From Gigaspora margarita (lineage: Eukaryota > Glomeromycota > Glomeromycetes > Diversisporales > Gigasporaceae), in assembly GCA_009809945.1 (NCBI GenBank), contig WTPW01001621.1:16527-80526 (forward strand): a DNA stretch of 64,000 bases. The letters run 5' to 3'. Shown here in pieces: positions 24,840 through 37,382 of this stretch (position 1 is its first letter; every line of letters begins with the position of its first letter). Position numbers and translations under genes: made by a program. The notes below the pieces were generated by a model. It was not told where the DNA came from and ran no database searches. It was given only the letters and a program-made list of their open reading frames with translations.

Positions 24840-26390
24840 CATGTAAAATGTACTTAGATATTTACTTAATAAAGAAACTAAGACAAGATCTCACTTTTAA
24901 AAAATAAAAAAAAATTTATAATTCAATTATAAATATATAATTATATTTTTATATTAATTATACAGATAGTGGATTATTTCAATAGTAAGATATAAATTAG
25001 TAATAAAACAATATAATAATAGTAACAATAAGATCTAATAGAGAAATAATTGCTAGTAATATAACATTCATATGCAAATAGCAATTCAAAAATTGTACAA
25101 GATTGATGCTTAGATCATTGTATAATAGTCTAAAAATTGAACCAAGTAATTACAAGAATAACTAGATTTTAGTATAAAGAATAAAATATTTAATTTATTA
25201 TTTTAAGTTAAAAATTTTGAAATAGCAATTTTAAATAGATATTTTATATCCTTATAAGAAAAAATATGTTTGTCACTGGCGGTGACTGTCACCGGAACAT
25301 GATTGACCAATTAGATAATGTAATATTATAATCAAAACAAAGTATCAAAACTTAATATCGTTAGGGTCAGAATTAGAGCCAATAGTTAGGGTTAGGTAAA
25401 GCTTAGTATATAGTAAAATTTTGCAAGAAATTTTTTTTCACATAAAAAAAAGTAGGTTCATAGACAAAATTTTAAGTTAGAAGCAATTTTTTCAAAAAAA
25501 TCAAAGTTTTTGTGTTTTTCACATTACACATGATCCTTTGATCTAATTGGTCAATCATACTCTGGTGACTGTCACTGCTGGTGACAAATAGGTTCACTCT
25601 TCTTATAATATAAATTTCTAATTGTTTATGCTATATAAAAATAAAATACAATAATACTAAAAAAATAATAATATCTTTTTATTTATTAAATCTTTGTTCT
25701 TATTTCTCTATTTAAAGAAATATAAAGACTTCTATACAACTAACTAAATTATTTAATTAAAGGCAAAATTATACTTGAGGGTATATTCTTGTATATAGTA
25801 AAACAAAAAAATAAAATTGTATCATTTAAAAGGTTTTGTAGCCAAATTTGTTTGCAATTTAGAAAATATTTAGATTTTTCTAAAAAAAATTAAGAATTTA
25901 ATTAAATTAATTAATTATTTTTTATTTTATATAATATATTATTTGAAATATATTTTATCAACTTTATTATAAAACTTTTTTAAAATTATTAAAAATTTTT
26001 AATCAATTAAAGATCAAAGTGTGTATAATTTTAGATTTTATTATTAAATTTTTTTTATATTTTCTAAAATTTTATATTTTTATTTTAGAGCAAATACTTA
26101 TTTTTACAAGTAAATTATTAAACTTGTAATAATAAAAGTTGTAATTCTTTATTTTTATTTTTTTTTAAGATGAGGCCTTGCTTTTATCTTTATTGGGTAA
26201 TTTATATAAGTGATTGTATAAGCAATAACTTAAATCATACAATTACAATTACATATAAATTATATTTATGAATAGAAGCTTAGACTAATTTATCTGCGAT
26301 CTAAATCTACTAGAGTAGTCAAGACTCACCTAGATTTGGATAGTTAAAATATGATTAGTAGGGTACTATATTTAATCCACATAGTAGACC
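24840..26390. other. AT-rich junction between the two retrotransposon copies
   Basis: Lies between the converging tails of copies A and B. Apart from the MITE at 25271-25586 I see only AT-rich sequence. Confidence 0.5.
25271..25586. mobile_element. hAT-like MITE with telomere-like words
   Basis: Inverted ends of about 48 bp starting TGTCACTGGCGGTGACTGTC. Target duplication AATATGTT (25263-25270) versus AATAGGTT (25587-25594). The interior (about 25365-25400) contains GTTAGGGTTAGG-type words. Confidence 0.8.
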
Positions 26391-26399
26391 AGACACTAA

Positions 26400-27224
26400 T
26401 TTTACGAAATAATTGACCTATTGAAAGACATGTATTATAGCTAGAATGTAATTGGTTGGGAAGTTTGCAGAAGCAGCTATAAGTAAATACTATGCATTGA
26501 TGAGGCTTGTTATGAGTAGAGTACTGTGCTAGTGATGATTGATTGGATTTATGTTAGAGTATAATATTATTAGTCTTTTTCCATTAAGTGAATATAGAGC
26601 AGTATAGCTTCCATACTTGGTTGTAGATTTCTTTAGATATTTCAAGAAGAATCTTGACAATAATCTGAGAAGCTTGCTTGTATGGTATATAGAAGGGTTG
26701 TAGAGATTGAATTAGTGGAACAGGAATCAGTTCTTTAATAGTGAAGTAATATAGAAGTAGGGTCAAAAGATGGTATATGTAGATTGTTTGTATAAGGTCT
26801 TTTAGATAGCAGGGGGTAAGTTAGCCTTTGCACTATGAATGACTTTCGATATAGCTGAGTAGATAATTTGATCTAGGAGTTAATAATTTTGCATGTTAGC
26901 TGGTGAGTAGAGGATACAAAAAGGCTGCAATAGAAGCAATCAGGCAAGGAGAAGATATTGGGAAGTATTCTGTGAAAATGTGAATAAGTAAGCAGATTAT
27001 TTAGAAGATTTTTGATTTTGAATAATTTGAGATGATTGAGTTTGGGGTTTGTAAAATTGTTAGAGCTTTTTTGGTTGTTGTTAAAGTATAGCCATGTAGT
27101 GTTCTAATCTATGAAGTATGAAAAGTGTGCACACTCTAAGGTGCAGTTTCATAATAATCATATTGCAATAATGTGTACCTCATAAATGTTTCTTATAAAA
27201 GTTTTGTAGACTCTTCTACTAGAT
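26400..27224 (-). pseudogene. C-terminal tail of retrotransposon copy B
   Basis: The minus-strand frame 26766-26584 includes EISKEIYNQVWKLYCSIF, the same tail motif as in copy A. The upstream frame contains TLLQYDYYETAP and SVHTFH-type stretches at about 27110-27180. It joins the RNase H end (30742) across the hAT-like element 27233-30733. Confidence 0.65.
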
Positions 27225-27850
27225 TTTTCTTCAAAACTCTGAAATATATATAGGTAGGTCAGGTCAGAGAATGTGTCACCATTATAAACAAATTAAATGA
27301 AATAAGATTTACATTTGTGTATTTTTTAAACAATTATTATTAAATTTTTAAATTGCTTATTTCTATATTATAATTCTATATGTAAAGGTTTAATTTGCAT
27401 ATTTTTAGTATAAATTTGGAAATAACAATACTGTAATTTCCAAAAATAAGCTACCTCCCTTTTTTTTAAAACAAAATTTTTATTTTGAAAATAAGCTACC
27501 CCCTAGGAAAACAACAAATATCGTGGCTCTTATTTCCTAAACCAGAATTATTCCTACTATTGTATATATGCATATTACAAAAATAGTTACTTTGCATATG
27601 CTCAATAGAGGACCCTAAATAATCTATGTAATGTCATATTTGAAAAATCGCTAATGGAGGACCATTTTTTTAAAAAGGTTATATTTGAAAAGTAGGTATT
27701 GGGTAAAAAGGTTATATTTGAAAATGGGTAATGGGCAAAATGAGTATATTTAAAAAAATGCTAATAGGATAAGTTTTTTAAATGTTATATTTGAAAAGTG
27801 GTAATAAAAATAGTGAGCGTTGGATCTGTTTTTTTTTTTTTTTTTTAGAG

Positions 27851-28053
27851 NNNNNNNNNNNNNNNNNNNNNNNNNNNNNNNNNNNNNNNNNNNNNNNNNN
27901 NNNNNNNNNNNNNNNNNNNNNNNNNNNNNNNNNNNNNNNNNNNNNNNNNNNNNNNNNNNNNNNNNNNNNNNNNNNNNNNNNNNNNNNNNNNNNNNNNNNN
28001 NNNNNNNNNNNNNNNNNNNNNNNNNNNNNNNNNNNNNNNNNNNNNNNNNNNNN
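27851..28053. other. Assembly gap (203 N)
   Basis: Run of N flanked on both sides by poly-T. Apparent open frames crossing it are artefacts. Confidence 1.
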
Positions 28054-28599
28054 TTTTTTTAGAAAGCGTAAGTTTGAAAATTTTTTGTTGAAATCTTATA
28101 TTTCAAAAATTGGTAAGCAATATCAAACTTGGTACCTGATGTTTGAAATGTAGCTAATATATACCAAAGTAGAACTACTAACCAAAAAAATTTTTACTAT
28201 GATCCTCAAATATAACTTCTCATAGATTATTCAGGGTCCTCTTAATAGTCGAATCTTTGATTGAGTCTATATAAATTGATTAAAAATAAATAAAAAAAAT
28301 AAAATAAAAAAAATAAAAGTAAAATAAAATGTACATAAATATATAATAAATAATTTAAAAAATAATTTAAAATAAAATAAATAAATAGAATAAATAAAAA
28401 AACTAAAATAAACTAAAATAATAAAAACAAATCGAGGCAAATAATCACTAGGCAGGTCGCACCTGGACATTAAGTTGGGTGAGCTTTCTGTTAGAATAGA
28501 ATATAAATGTATACATAAATATAGTTTTATTTTTTGTATAATAAAGTCTATAGACACAGAAGGCAGGATTGCCGAATTTTAAAAATAATAAAAACAAAT

Positions 28600-29250
28600 A
28601 CATAAAATATAAATTTTTTTTAAAAAATTTTTAATATTTTTTTTATTTATTATTTTTTTTATTTAACATTTTTTTTAATTTTTTTATATAGTTTTTATTT
28701 TATTTTTTTATTTTTTGATTTTTTTTTATTCTTATGTTTTTAACATTTTTTATTTTTTTTCAATATTTTTATTTTTTTTTTAATGTTATTTTTTAATTTT
28801 TTTTTCTTATTTTATTTTATTTTTTTTCATTCTTTATTTTTAATTATTTTTATTTTTTTTATTTTATTTTTTACGTTATTTATTTTGTTTTTTTTTCAAT
28901 CTTTTTATTTGATTTTTTTTATTTTTATTTTTTTTTATTTATTTATTTTTAATTTTTTTATTTTTCGATTATTTTTTTTAAAATTTTTTATATTATTTAT
29001 TTTTTATTTAAAAATTTTATTTTTTATTTTTTTTTAAAATTTTTACTGTTTTTTTTTATTTTTTTAATTTTATTATTTGTTTTATTTTAATTTTTTTTAA
29101 TGTTTTTTTTCAAATTTCTTTTAATTTTTTTTATTATTTATTTTGAATTTTACCATTTTTTTTATTTTTTTCAGGATTTTTAATAATATTTATTTATTTT
29201 ATTATTAAATATTTATTATAATTTATTTATAAATAAGCAATGATCAGGTT
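28600..29250. repeat. Poly-T / ATTTT low-complexity block
   Basis: Almost pure T and A with runs of up to about ten T. Hydrophobic open frames here reflect TTT/ATT composition, not genes. Confidence 0.85.
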
Positions 29251-29261
29251 ATATGAAAATA

Positions 29262-29640
29262 ATTTAAGATAAGTAATTCAATTTTTCTTTTGTTTCTTAA
29301 TTTTTTTTATTACCGGTAATTAATTTATTCTTGTTCTTTTTTTTAGTTTAAAAATATCTTTTCTCATTGTTGATATTATCCAGTTCTTTCATTAGTGTCT
29401 CAGAGTTCATGTATAATACTTTTCCTCTTTTGAATCTAGATATTTAGATCATGTCGATCTGTAAGATAAGTAATTCAATTTTTACTTGTTCTTTTTTTTT
29501 AGTTTCAGAATATCTTCTCTCATCATTGGTGTTATCTAGTTCTTTCGTTAGTGTTTTAAAGTTCGTGTATAATACTTTTTTTTCTTCGAATTTAGAAATT
29601 TAGATTATGTAGATCTTAAGATAAGTATATTTTTTTTGTC
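29262..29640. repeat. Tandem repeat of about 160-195 bp
   Basis: Units begin AAGATAAGTAATTCAATTTT at about 29268 and 29462, with a partial third at about 29620. They share AATATCTTTTCTCAT, CAGTTCTTTCATTAGTG and ATTTAGATCATGT blocks. Confidence 0.7.
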
Positions 29641-30039
29641 TTGTTTTTTATTTAAATTTATTTACCTTTTTACTTGAACTTTTTCTCATTAGAATGTTTC
29701 CAAGATTCAAAAAAGTAAAATTGTAAAGGGCAGCTGCTAATGCTTTTCCTTCTTCGAATTGGTAGAGATCTGTAAAAGTAGTTAGAAGCTTATTAATATC
29801 TGGGCAGAGATTTTTTAGATAGTTATTACAGGTTTTTTTAATTTATTTTTATTTATTCATTAGTTTCGTCCATTTACGTTTCCTAGAGTTTTCTTTGTCA
29901 TTGGTGTTAGAGTCTTTTTTGCTATCAGTACATTATTTGGAGCTTTTTTATTGCTGGCAGTTTAATGTTCATTATTTCATTTGTATGTTGTTGGGATTTA
30001 GTAGATAGGAAAGTTAGATATAGAGTTAGAATTAGATGT

Positions 30040-30260
30040 TTAGATAAAAGAATAGTGTCTCTATAGCAGTTGTTTGGTGTTTCCATAGTGGTTTGTACAG
30101 TATCTTATAGTGTTTGTATAGTGTTTCTATGCCATTTGTGTAGTAGTATTTCTATAGCATTTAAGTAAAGTGCAGTAGTGTGTTTTTAGCATTTATGTGG
30201 TATTTTTATGGTATTGTATGATGTCTCTAAGGCGTTTTTGTTGTATCTCTTGTAATATGT
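30040..30260. repeat. T/G-rich minisatellite
   Basis: Degenerate repeats of a roughly 20-bp unit such as GTGTTTCTATAGCATTTGT. Confidence 0.6.
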
Positions 30261-30741
30261 TTTGTAGTTTTTTTTTAATAAAAATATATATTGTTTTTAT
30301 TATTTTTGTTAAATTTATAATTGATCAATATTATGTATTTGTGATAAATTATATTATTAAAAATGTATAAATATTTGAATGTATTTGAAAATTTAACAAT
30401 CTGCGCAAATTATTTGAATTGTTAATTGATGCAGAAAATTAAAAAAATTTCTTCAACGATTGCTAGCAGAGTTGCAAATCTGCATTAATTTTTAATAATT
30501 GTTTTTTAGAGCTGTACTAAAAAAAACTCTCCTGATGTACTACTAAAATTATCACTATAGTTTATATAAATTTTATACTATAATTAAAGTTAGAATTTTA
30601 TTTGCGTATTTTTTTAAGTTTTTTATTGTAAAGGATAAATTTTGCCTACTGATTTTATAAAAAAGTCATGCGTATAGCAATTATTAAAAAATTTACAAGT
30701 CACCTTACCTATCTATGTATATTTTGGGGTCCTGTTTCTCC

Positions 30742-31170
30742 TATTAGAGAAAAAAAAAGAAATTGTAATTATTGGAGTAATTGAAGAATAGCTGGTATAC
30801 ATTTGAGTAATTGTTGGCTAGGGAGTATTCTTGGTTGTTAAAGCTATCATCTGTATGTACATGAACCTTGTGCATAGTAAGCTTGATGTTAAATGCATAG
30901 ATAGTGTCCAATAGTATGTGCCAGATAGGCCAGGAGTTAAATTTGAAATATTTGGAGGATTGTTTAGGAATAAACCTAAGCTTATTATATTTAAAAATAA
31001 CAGACTAGGAGTCTGTAAAGATATCTACAGTAGAGTTGCGTGGTGTTGTTAAGATAGCTAAAATGATAGCAAGAAGTTCAGCTTTGTATAAAAATAGCTA
31101 GTTTTGCAGTTTGGCTACGTACTGGTAAATTATTTGTTTTTTTTGAGTTTGTACCCAACCAATGCCTATA
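30742..31170 (-). pseudogene. RNase H domain, second part, of copy B
   Basis: Minus-strand reading gives IGIGWVQT at the right edge, LYKAELLAI-like and NSTVDIFTDS-like stretches (about 31010-31090), interrupted by TAG stops. These correspond to the middle of the RNase H fold (the KAEL glutamate and the TDS aspartate). The first part of the same domain is at 40320-40630, beyond the Plavaka element. Confidence 0.7.
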
Positions 31171-31185
31171 GACACAAGTCGAATA

Positions 31186-31900
31186 AAGCCATATCGGAAA
31201 CTGTATAGTCAGATAAAAACTGGAGACGTATTGGTTTTGATATGTATCCAGTTTTTATTTTTAAAATCATAGCCATATCGGGCAACTGATAGGGCTATGA
31301 TTATAACCTGAATATAAAATGATAAACATAAATTATATCATAATATAATCAGAAATAAATCAGATAAACCTATATAGCTATTGATTATTTTATATGTATA
31401 TGATATTTAGCTTATAATACTTGATATAAAAATAAATAACTAGTACAGATCTGGTAAAATATTATAATAACCATAAGCCATATTGGGTAAAGCATTGTCA
31501 GATAAAAATGGAGGCATATCAGGTTTCAATATGTCACTGGTTTTAAGTTTAAATCATAGCAATATCGAACACCCAATATGTATCTAGAATTAACATAAAA
31601 GTAAATCTATAACCAGTAATCACATCGGAAGTTATTCAGAGATAAATAAAATATACCTATAAAAATACTGATAAACCTATATGCCTATAAGATAAGTCTA
31701 TATAAATACCCAGTAAATCTATAAAGTGTATGATATTTGTCTTATTGTACTTAATAAAAATAAAGAATAACAGTACGTGTCAGAAGTTAATCGGTGATAA
31801 ATAAGATAAAACTATATAAATACCAGCAAAAACTAATACTTGATCAGTAAAATTTATTAAAATTATTTTATACAGTATATATTATTAAATATGAAATTTT
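31186..31900. repeat. Left subterminal repeats of the Plavaka element
   Basis: Segments 31186-31290 and 31480-31585 are direct copies (GCCATATCGG, GTCAGATAAAAAC, CCAGTTTTTA blocks), followed by degenerate ATAAATACCAG-type units to about 31840. Confidence 0.6.
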
Positions 31901-32709
31901 CTATTTATAGGATTCACAGACATATATTCTCAGGAGGTTTTTTTTCTGACTTTGACAGTTCCAGAAATAAAGCAGCCTAAAATATTATGCATAGGGATAA
32001 TACAATCCCTACTTAAATTATAGAAATTCTGATTCTATAATTCAATATTACAAATATTGTCTACTTGACAATAATAACTTGTCTTTTTGTTGTTAACAGC
32101 TTGATACCACCATATATAAGCAAGTATATGCTTCTTTGAACCTTTTGGTAGATTTATTATATTCTCAAATAATATTGAATGAGATCTGGGTATATATCAG
32201 TAGTATTGTCATCCAATACGAATTTAGCAAGTATTTTTGCAGACTTTGTATGTCTTTTTGAATAAATAGACCCAAATATTTCGTCGCAAATTTTTATTCT
32301 TCTGTATATTGTAATGCCAGGTAATGTTGCTATGGCATCTGGATGCTCAAGTATATCGGTTAAGAATATGAAATTATAATTATATGCATTGTTGTAATAG
32401 TCGACTAACAATGCATATAAGTCTTTCAGCAGGGAAACACATTCCTTTTTAGGCCCTAATAATTTGCTCGAAAAAGGTTTGGAGCCAGTTCCTGAATTGT
32501 CTTCAATGTTTACAGTATTGAAGGAAACTTCTAATAATCATTTCCATTATAAATAGAAAGACTACCGCTCATTGTTTCTTGTTCGATGAACTGCAAGTAA
32601 GTTTACAAATGGCTTTCCATATGTGATAAAAGCACATCCAGCAAAGAGTTAGATTGCATAATTTTAAGAAGTTCGGTCTCAATTCTTCTGTTACTGCTAT
32701 AAAATGATC

Positions 32710-32830
32710 CTGTAAATTATATAAAATCCTATTGAGCTATCAGTAGTTTAATATGGCTATTTGGATAATATAACTTTAATAAATAATTAACTGATTTTTT
32801 TTTTAGCTATTTCAAAAAATACAAACTTAC
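32710..32830 (-). other. Spliceosomal intron in the tnp2 gene
   Basis: On the minus strand the intron starts GTAAGTTTG and ends TTACAG. Splicing joins LLG to SFYSSNRR, restoring the expected family continuity. 121 nt. Confidence 0.75.
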
Positions 32831-32984
32831 CTAATAAACTATTCATCTGTTCATAACTAAAGCACCAAAATGCATATAGTGGCCTATAGTCCATAACGCA
32901 TTCACATATATGTAAACATAAATATAAATTAGGCGTTATTTTTTCTAATCCATGAATTTCTTCTATAAGTTTAACCATTTTAAA

Positions 32985-33261
32985 GGGTCATCTAAAGCGG
33001 GGCAAATTCACGTGATCACAGCCAATCAAATTACAGAATTTTGAAGATCGCTGGTGAAGCAAAAAATGAAAAATCTAAAAAATAAAAAAACGGTAGTCTA
33101 ACCTACCTCAGGCAGGTTAAGTAAAAATATTAGGAAGGCAATTGTGCTTATATATAACTATCTAAAATCCAATCTAACTCTAATATAAGATGACCCTAAC
33201 CCTAAAGTTAATCGAGAAAATTATTAAGAAATATGAATTGCTCCCACTTTAGACATCACCC
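32985..33261. mobile_element. hAT-like MITE inside the tnp2 gene
   Basis: Inverted ends GGGTCATCTAAAGCGGGG and, complemented, GGGTGATGTCTAAAGTGGG. Target duplication ATTTTAAA (32977-32984) versus ATTTTAAG (33262-33269). Contains CCCTAACCCTAA at about 33190. The tnp2 frame continues from flank to flank. Confidence 0.88.
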
Positions 33262-35649
33262 ATTTTAAGAAAACAACTATAAGCCTCTTCCAAATTGTCT
33301 TTATATACAATTCGACACACCAGAATAAAGCATGCACGAACAAAATAAGTAAGAATTCATTGCTTATTTTCATGCAACAAATCCTACATAATCAACATTG
33401 CATATACTAGAACAAAAGTTTTCTATTGGTCTGTCGTAAATCTTGAAAATCCTTCTTCTGTTGCTATTTTGTAAAGAATTCTCCTGATGTCTACAGGAAT
33501 CTGCATATTTTTAGCCCTATTTTCTATCAGAGCAAGATTATATGGCATTAAAACATCTTCATCAATCCATAATTTGATGATCTACTTAGCTATATCTAAA
33601 AATAGGCAATGCATTGGATCGACTACAAGAAACTGAACAGAATTAAAATAGGAGAAATACTGCATTTCAGACCAACGGACCAAAGTTTCGGACGTATGTT
33701 TTCTTCTTGCATCTTCAGTATTGCAATCCTTCCACGTGATAGCATCTTGACCAACTTTATCAATATTTTGCTCAACAAACCATTCATCTATATCGTCAAA
33801 CTCACCAAAATTGGGTTGATTCTTTTTGTCAAAATTGGCTCTTTTTAAGCACCTATGACAAGCAATTCATGCAGAAATGTGGCCACATAATTTTCTTGTA
33901 GCAGGAATGTCACAAGAATAACATATCACTACTGCTCTAATGAATTTGCCAGTAGGGCCTTCGAAAGTGCTTGCCAATTCAATTCGTAGTTAATAATAAT
34001 AATTTTAATAATAATAAAATAATAATAATAATTTCGATATTAAAATATTGTTGCTTACTATTCCACACATCAATTAATTGATCTATTAAAGGTACCAAAT
34101 AGTGGTTTAGCTAGTGTAGTTTGGGTTCATTGGGACCAGGTATTAACACCAATGTAATTATGTTTGACAGCTTAAATCGCTCATCATGTGGAAGATTGCA
34201 AATGACTCTATATACAGCTCTAATACTATATTGAGTGTTATTGAATAGCTGGAACCAATTTAAATTAATCATTAAACCCAAATTGCCATCTGATAGCTCT
34301 TTCCAAAAGAATAGTTGATCTTCATTTGGATTTTGAAATGTCTTCCAAATTCTTCTATCATATATGTCAGTAATTCTTTCAGCATTATTATGCCTCTCTG
34401 CTCACTTTCTACAAGACTCTTCAAATCTCTTTTGGTTATACAACAATTGCAGTTGATGTTTTAAAGAAACTGTTAGAAATATTAATGATGACTGATATAT
34501 AATTCTTTTGCTTATAGAGATTTTTTTTGCAATGGAATTATTGCAAGGACATCTTTGATTAGCTATTGGATGGTTCAGAAAGTCTTGGAAGGTGCAATGG
34601 CTTACTTTAGGAACCATATTGGGTTTGTCAGTTGATACATCAGCTGTATTGTATAATTTATAGCATTGCTTACATCTTGCATATTTAATTATATGAGCAC
34701 AGACACCAAGAGCTTTACATGCCATCTTCAATGACGTAGGAAAAGTAGAATATTTTTCTTTGTTCTCAAGAACCAGCACATACCAGAGGAACTTCACCAA
34801 AGAATTAGTTTCAACTTCAGATTTCTGATACCTTTTTTAGTATTTGAGAACCTACAAAATTATCTATACAAAGCCTTTATTCAGATCTATGGGTTCTATC
34901 AGCATCTCTATATTTTCATATAAAGTTTCTGGTGAGTTAAAGTTGATTTCTTGGTCGGGTAATTCTTCATCTTCAAAGTCTAATAGATCTTTGGCTAAAT
35001 TTTCTTCTTCATCAGAGAATAAGTTCTCTACGATTGTAGGGTATTGTGGATTTCTCTTTCTCCCAACTGACTATTTGCCTTTTTTAGATTGATTTTTACT
35101 AATAAAACTATAAATTTCTTCATAAGAAGAAACAACAGAATCATCGTCCAAACTATCATTTTGTATTGAATCCTNTGGAATATCCATTTCNGGATNTGNA
35201 GCTTCCGGTAGGTCTATTGGATCCTCTGGAATGTCCATTTCCAGAAGTGGATCTTCCGGTAAGTCTATTGTGGCTGCTACTTTGCTTGGAGATTTGCTAA
35301 CATCAAGAAAATTTCTAGTCAGAATTTATTTTTTTATCATATGGGCTTTTCTAGTTTGAGGGTCAACAAGTTTACCTTTACAAAGATTGCAATTGCAAGA
35401 TTTTAAGTTGTGATTTTTTGAAAAAACAAAATTGCTTGACTTTTTGATCATCTTTTTGATGATAGATTTTTTTGTTTATAACCCATAATGTAAAAAAAAT
35501 ACCAAGAAAAATTACAATATATAGACAGGTGAAAATGTATGTATGTGAATATATAAACAAGACAATTTAGGAAGAAAGGATCTATGAGTGAATATATGAG
35601 CAAGAATACAAATAAAGTTTAATTCAAATTTACTAGAATATAGCTTTAT

Positions 35650-36800
35650 TGAGATACAATTTGAATTTTTAACAGACTTATTGGTATGCCGGTATGATTA
35701 TAAGTCTTTGAGCAATTATATGTAATTTTGACGAATATATATTTTTGCTTAACAATTATACTTTCTTTTTGTAAAAAAAATAAACTTGTATACTGTAATA
35801 AAAATTGTATTTCTGATGACATATTAACCACACTTGCAAAATAAAAACATGCAATTTCAAATTAACTATAAAGGTTTTTAATATTCCAGTAGGCCTTTCA
35901 TTTATTTTCACATATAAACAAATAAACAAATTAAACTTGTATAATATGAATTTAATTTCTGATGACACTTGTAAAAATAAAAATGTGTGATTTCAAATAA
36001 ACTATAATGGTTTTAATATTCCAGCCGTTTATTTTCATGTATAAACAAATAAACAAATTAAATCTTGTATAATATGAATTTTATTTCTGATGATATTTGC
36101 AAAAATAAAAACATGCGATTTCAAATAAACTATAAAGGTTTTAATATTCCAGTAGGCCTTTCGTTTATTTTCATATATAATCAAATAAACCAATTAAACT
36201 TGTATAATATAAATTTTATTTCTGATGACAAATTAACTGTACTAACAAAAATAAAAACATGCAGTTTCAAATAAACTATAGAGCTGTCAGTATTCTGATA
36301 TGTAAACAAAATTAAACTTGCATAACATGAATTTTATTTCTGATGACAAATTAATCGACTAAGATGGCATCTACAATTTACGTTAAACAGTATTGTTATA
36401 GATAATACAAACATAATACTATATTGCATTATTTTCAAATCCTTATTTTTATACAATACAGTACTAGTTTATAAAAAGGTACAATTTCAAATAAACTATA
36501 GAGCTGTTAGTATTCTGATACGTAAACAAATTAAACTTGCATAATATTAACTTTATTTCTTATGACAAATTAACAAAAATAAAAATGTATGATTTCAAAT
36601 AAATTATAGAGCTATTGGTATTCTGATACATAAACAAATTAAATTTGCATAATATTAATTTTATTTCTGATAACAAATTAATGATAATAAAAACATACAA
36701 TTTCAAATAAACTATAGAGCTGTCGGTATTCTAATAAACTTTTTTTTATTTTTATGTATAAACAAATTATACAGTACTTGCATAATATGAATTTTAATTT
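35650..36800. repeat. Satellite array between the divergent Plavaka genes
   Basis: At least seven units begin near TTTCAAATAAACTATA (about 35851, 35990, 36115, 36258, 36480, 36589, 36698). Spacing is 109-143 bp except for one of about 220. Common blocks are TTAAACTTGTATAATATGAA and TTTCTGATGAC. Short open frames here are products of the repeat. Confidence 0.85.
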
Positions 36801-36858
36801 TAATTTTATTTACTATATTATGTAATGTTGATTAATTAACTGCTAACGAAATCAATGT

Positions 36859-36984
36859 CGTCAAAGGAAAACCTGTTATCAGGATTTCAATTATATTTTG
36901 TACCAGATACAATCTATGTAATCTAATGAAATTGTATCTGGTACAAAATATAATTGAAATCCCGATGACAGGTTTCCTTTAACG
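36859..36984. repeat. Long near-perfect hairpin
   Basis: Arms 36859-36913 and 36931-36984 are complementary with only a few mismatches around a 17-nt loop (core ATATTTTGTACCAGATACAA). It lies between the two divergently oriented Plavaka genes. Confidence 0.85.
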
Positions 36985-37382
36985 ATATTCAAATAAGATC
37001 TGACTAAAATCTATAAATAAGTTATGCTTTCGAGCATGTGTGAGCAGATTTACTCTTTCGCTCAAAAAAATATATCATACTTTTTTCAAATTACGTTAGT
37101 TTATTAGACTTTCGCTTTGTTCATATTTTATTTAATAATTATTCGTTAGTTGTTATTCTATTTTAAATGTCACATTATTTCACAGGTAAAATATATATAA
37201 AGAAACGTTTCTCTTTTCTTTTTCATTTAATAAATAAACTGAACAATCGATATCTCAATCAAACACATTTTTGTTATTTTTTTTTGGCCTTTTTGATAAA
37301 ATGAATAGAAAATATTTCTATAAAATTAACATAGTGCCCAAACATCGTTCTATTTCCCCACCCACTTCTTCTTGCTGAAACT

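Larger units (their letters stand above)
27233..30733. mobile_element. 3.5-kb hAT-like element filled with T-rich satellite
   Basis: Terminal sequences CTCTGAAATATATATAGG and, complemented, AGGACCCCAAAATATACA match the 179-bp MITE at 23923. Flanks TTTTCTTC (27225-27232) and GTTTCTCC (30734-30741) agree at 6 of 8 positions. The interior has an assembly gap, (TTTTA)n-like sequence (28600-29250), a tandem repeat (29262-29640) and a T/G-rich minisatellite (30040-30260). No transposase frame. Confidence 0.65.
31880..35345 (-). pseudogene. tnp2-like (Plavaka/CACTA) transposase pseudogene
   Basis: Minus strand. N-terminus about 35340-34840: acidic, with repeated LPEDP/MDIPEDP words. 34800-34402: cysteine-containing domain with CKQCYKLYN, CTFQDFLNHPIANQRCPCN and YQSSLIFLTVSLKHQLQLLY. 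34400-34080: DIYDRRIWKTFQNP, GLMINLNWFQLFNNTQYSI, ICNLPHDERFK and LIPGPNEPKLH. 33960-33400: VVICYSCDIPATRKLCGHIS, CHRCLK, then VVDPMHCLFLDIAK (33598-33622), the diagnostic tnp2 DPMH motif. 32984-32831: EKITPNLYLCLHICECVMDY and PLYAFWCFSYEQMNSLLG. A GTAAGT..ACAG intron (32710-32830, 121 nt) joins to GSFYSSNRRIETELLKIMQ. 32411-31880: C-terminal part ending in an INRKFHI-like stretch. Stops, frameshifts and a MITE inactivate it. Confidence 0.88.

Noticed and set aside
27782-28153. Open frames running through the N gap
   Set aside because: Produced by unknown bases and flanking poly-T; no evidence of coding.
28267-29037. Hydrophobic open frames that look like membrane proteins
   Set aside because: Encoded by T/A homopolymers (Phe/Ile/Leu/Tyr only); composition artefact inside a satellite block.
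35756-36274. Short open frames between the Plavaka genes
   Set aside because: They repeat with the satellite unit and have no independent support.
35650-36800. CRISPR-like array
   Set aside because: Units are long, directly tandem and degenerate without unique spacers; this is a satellite in a eukaryotic transposon.
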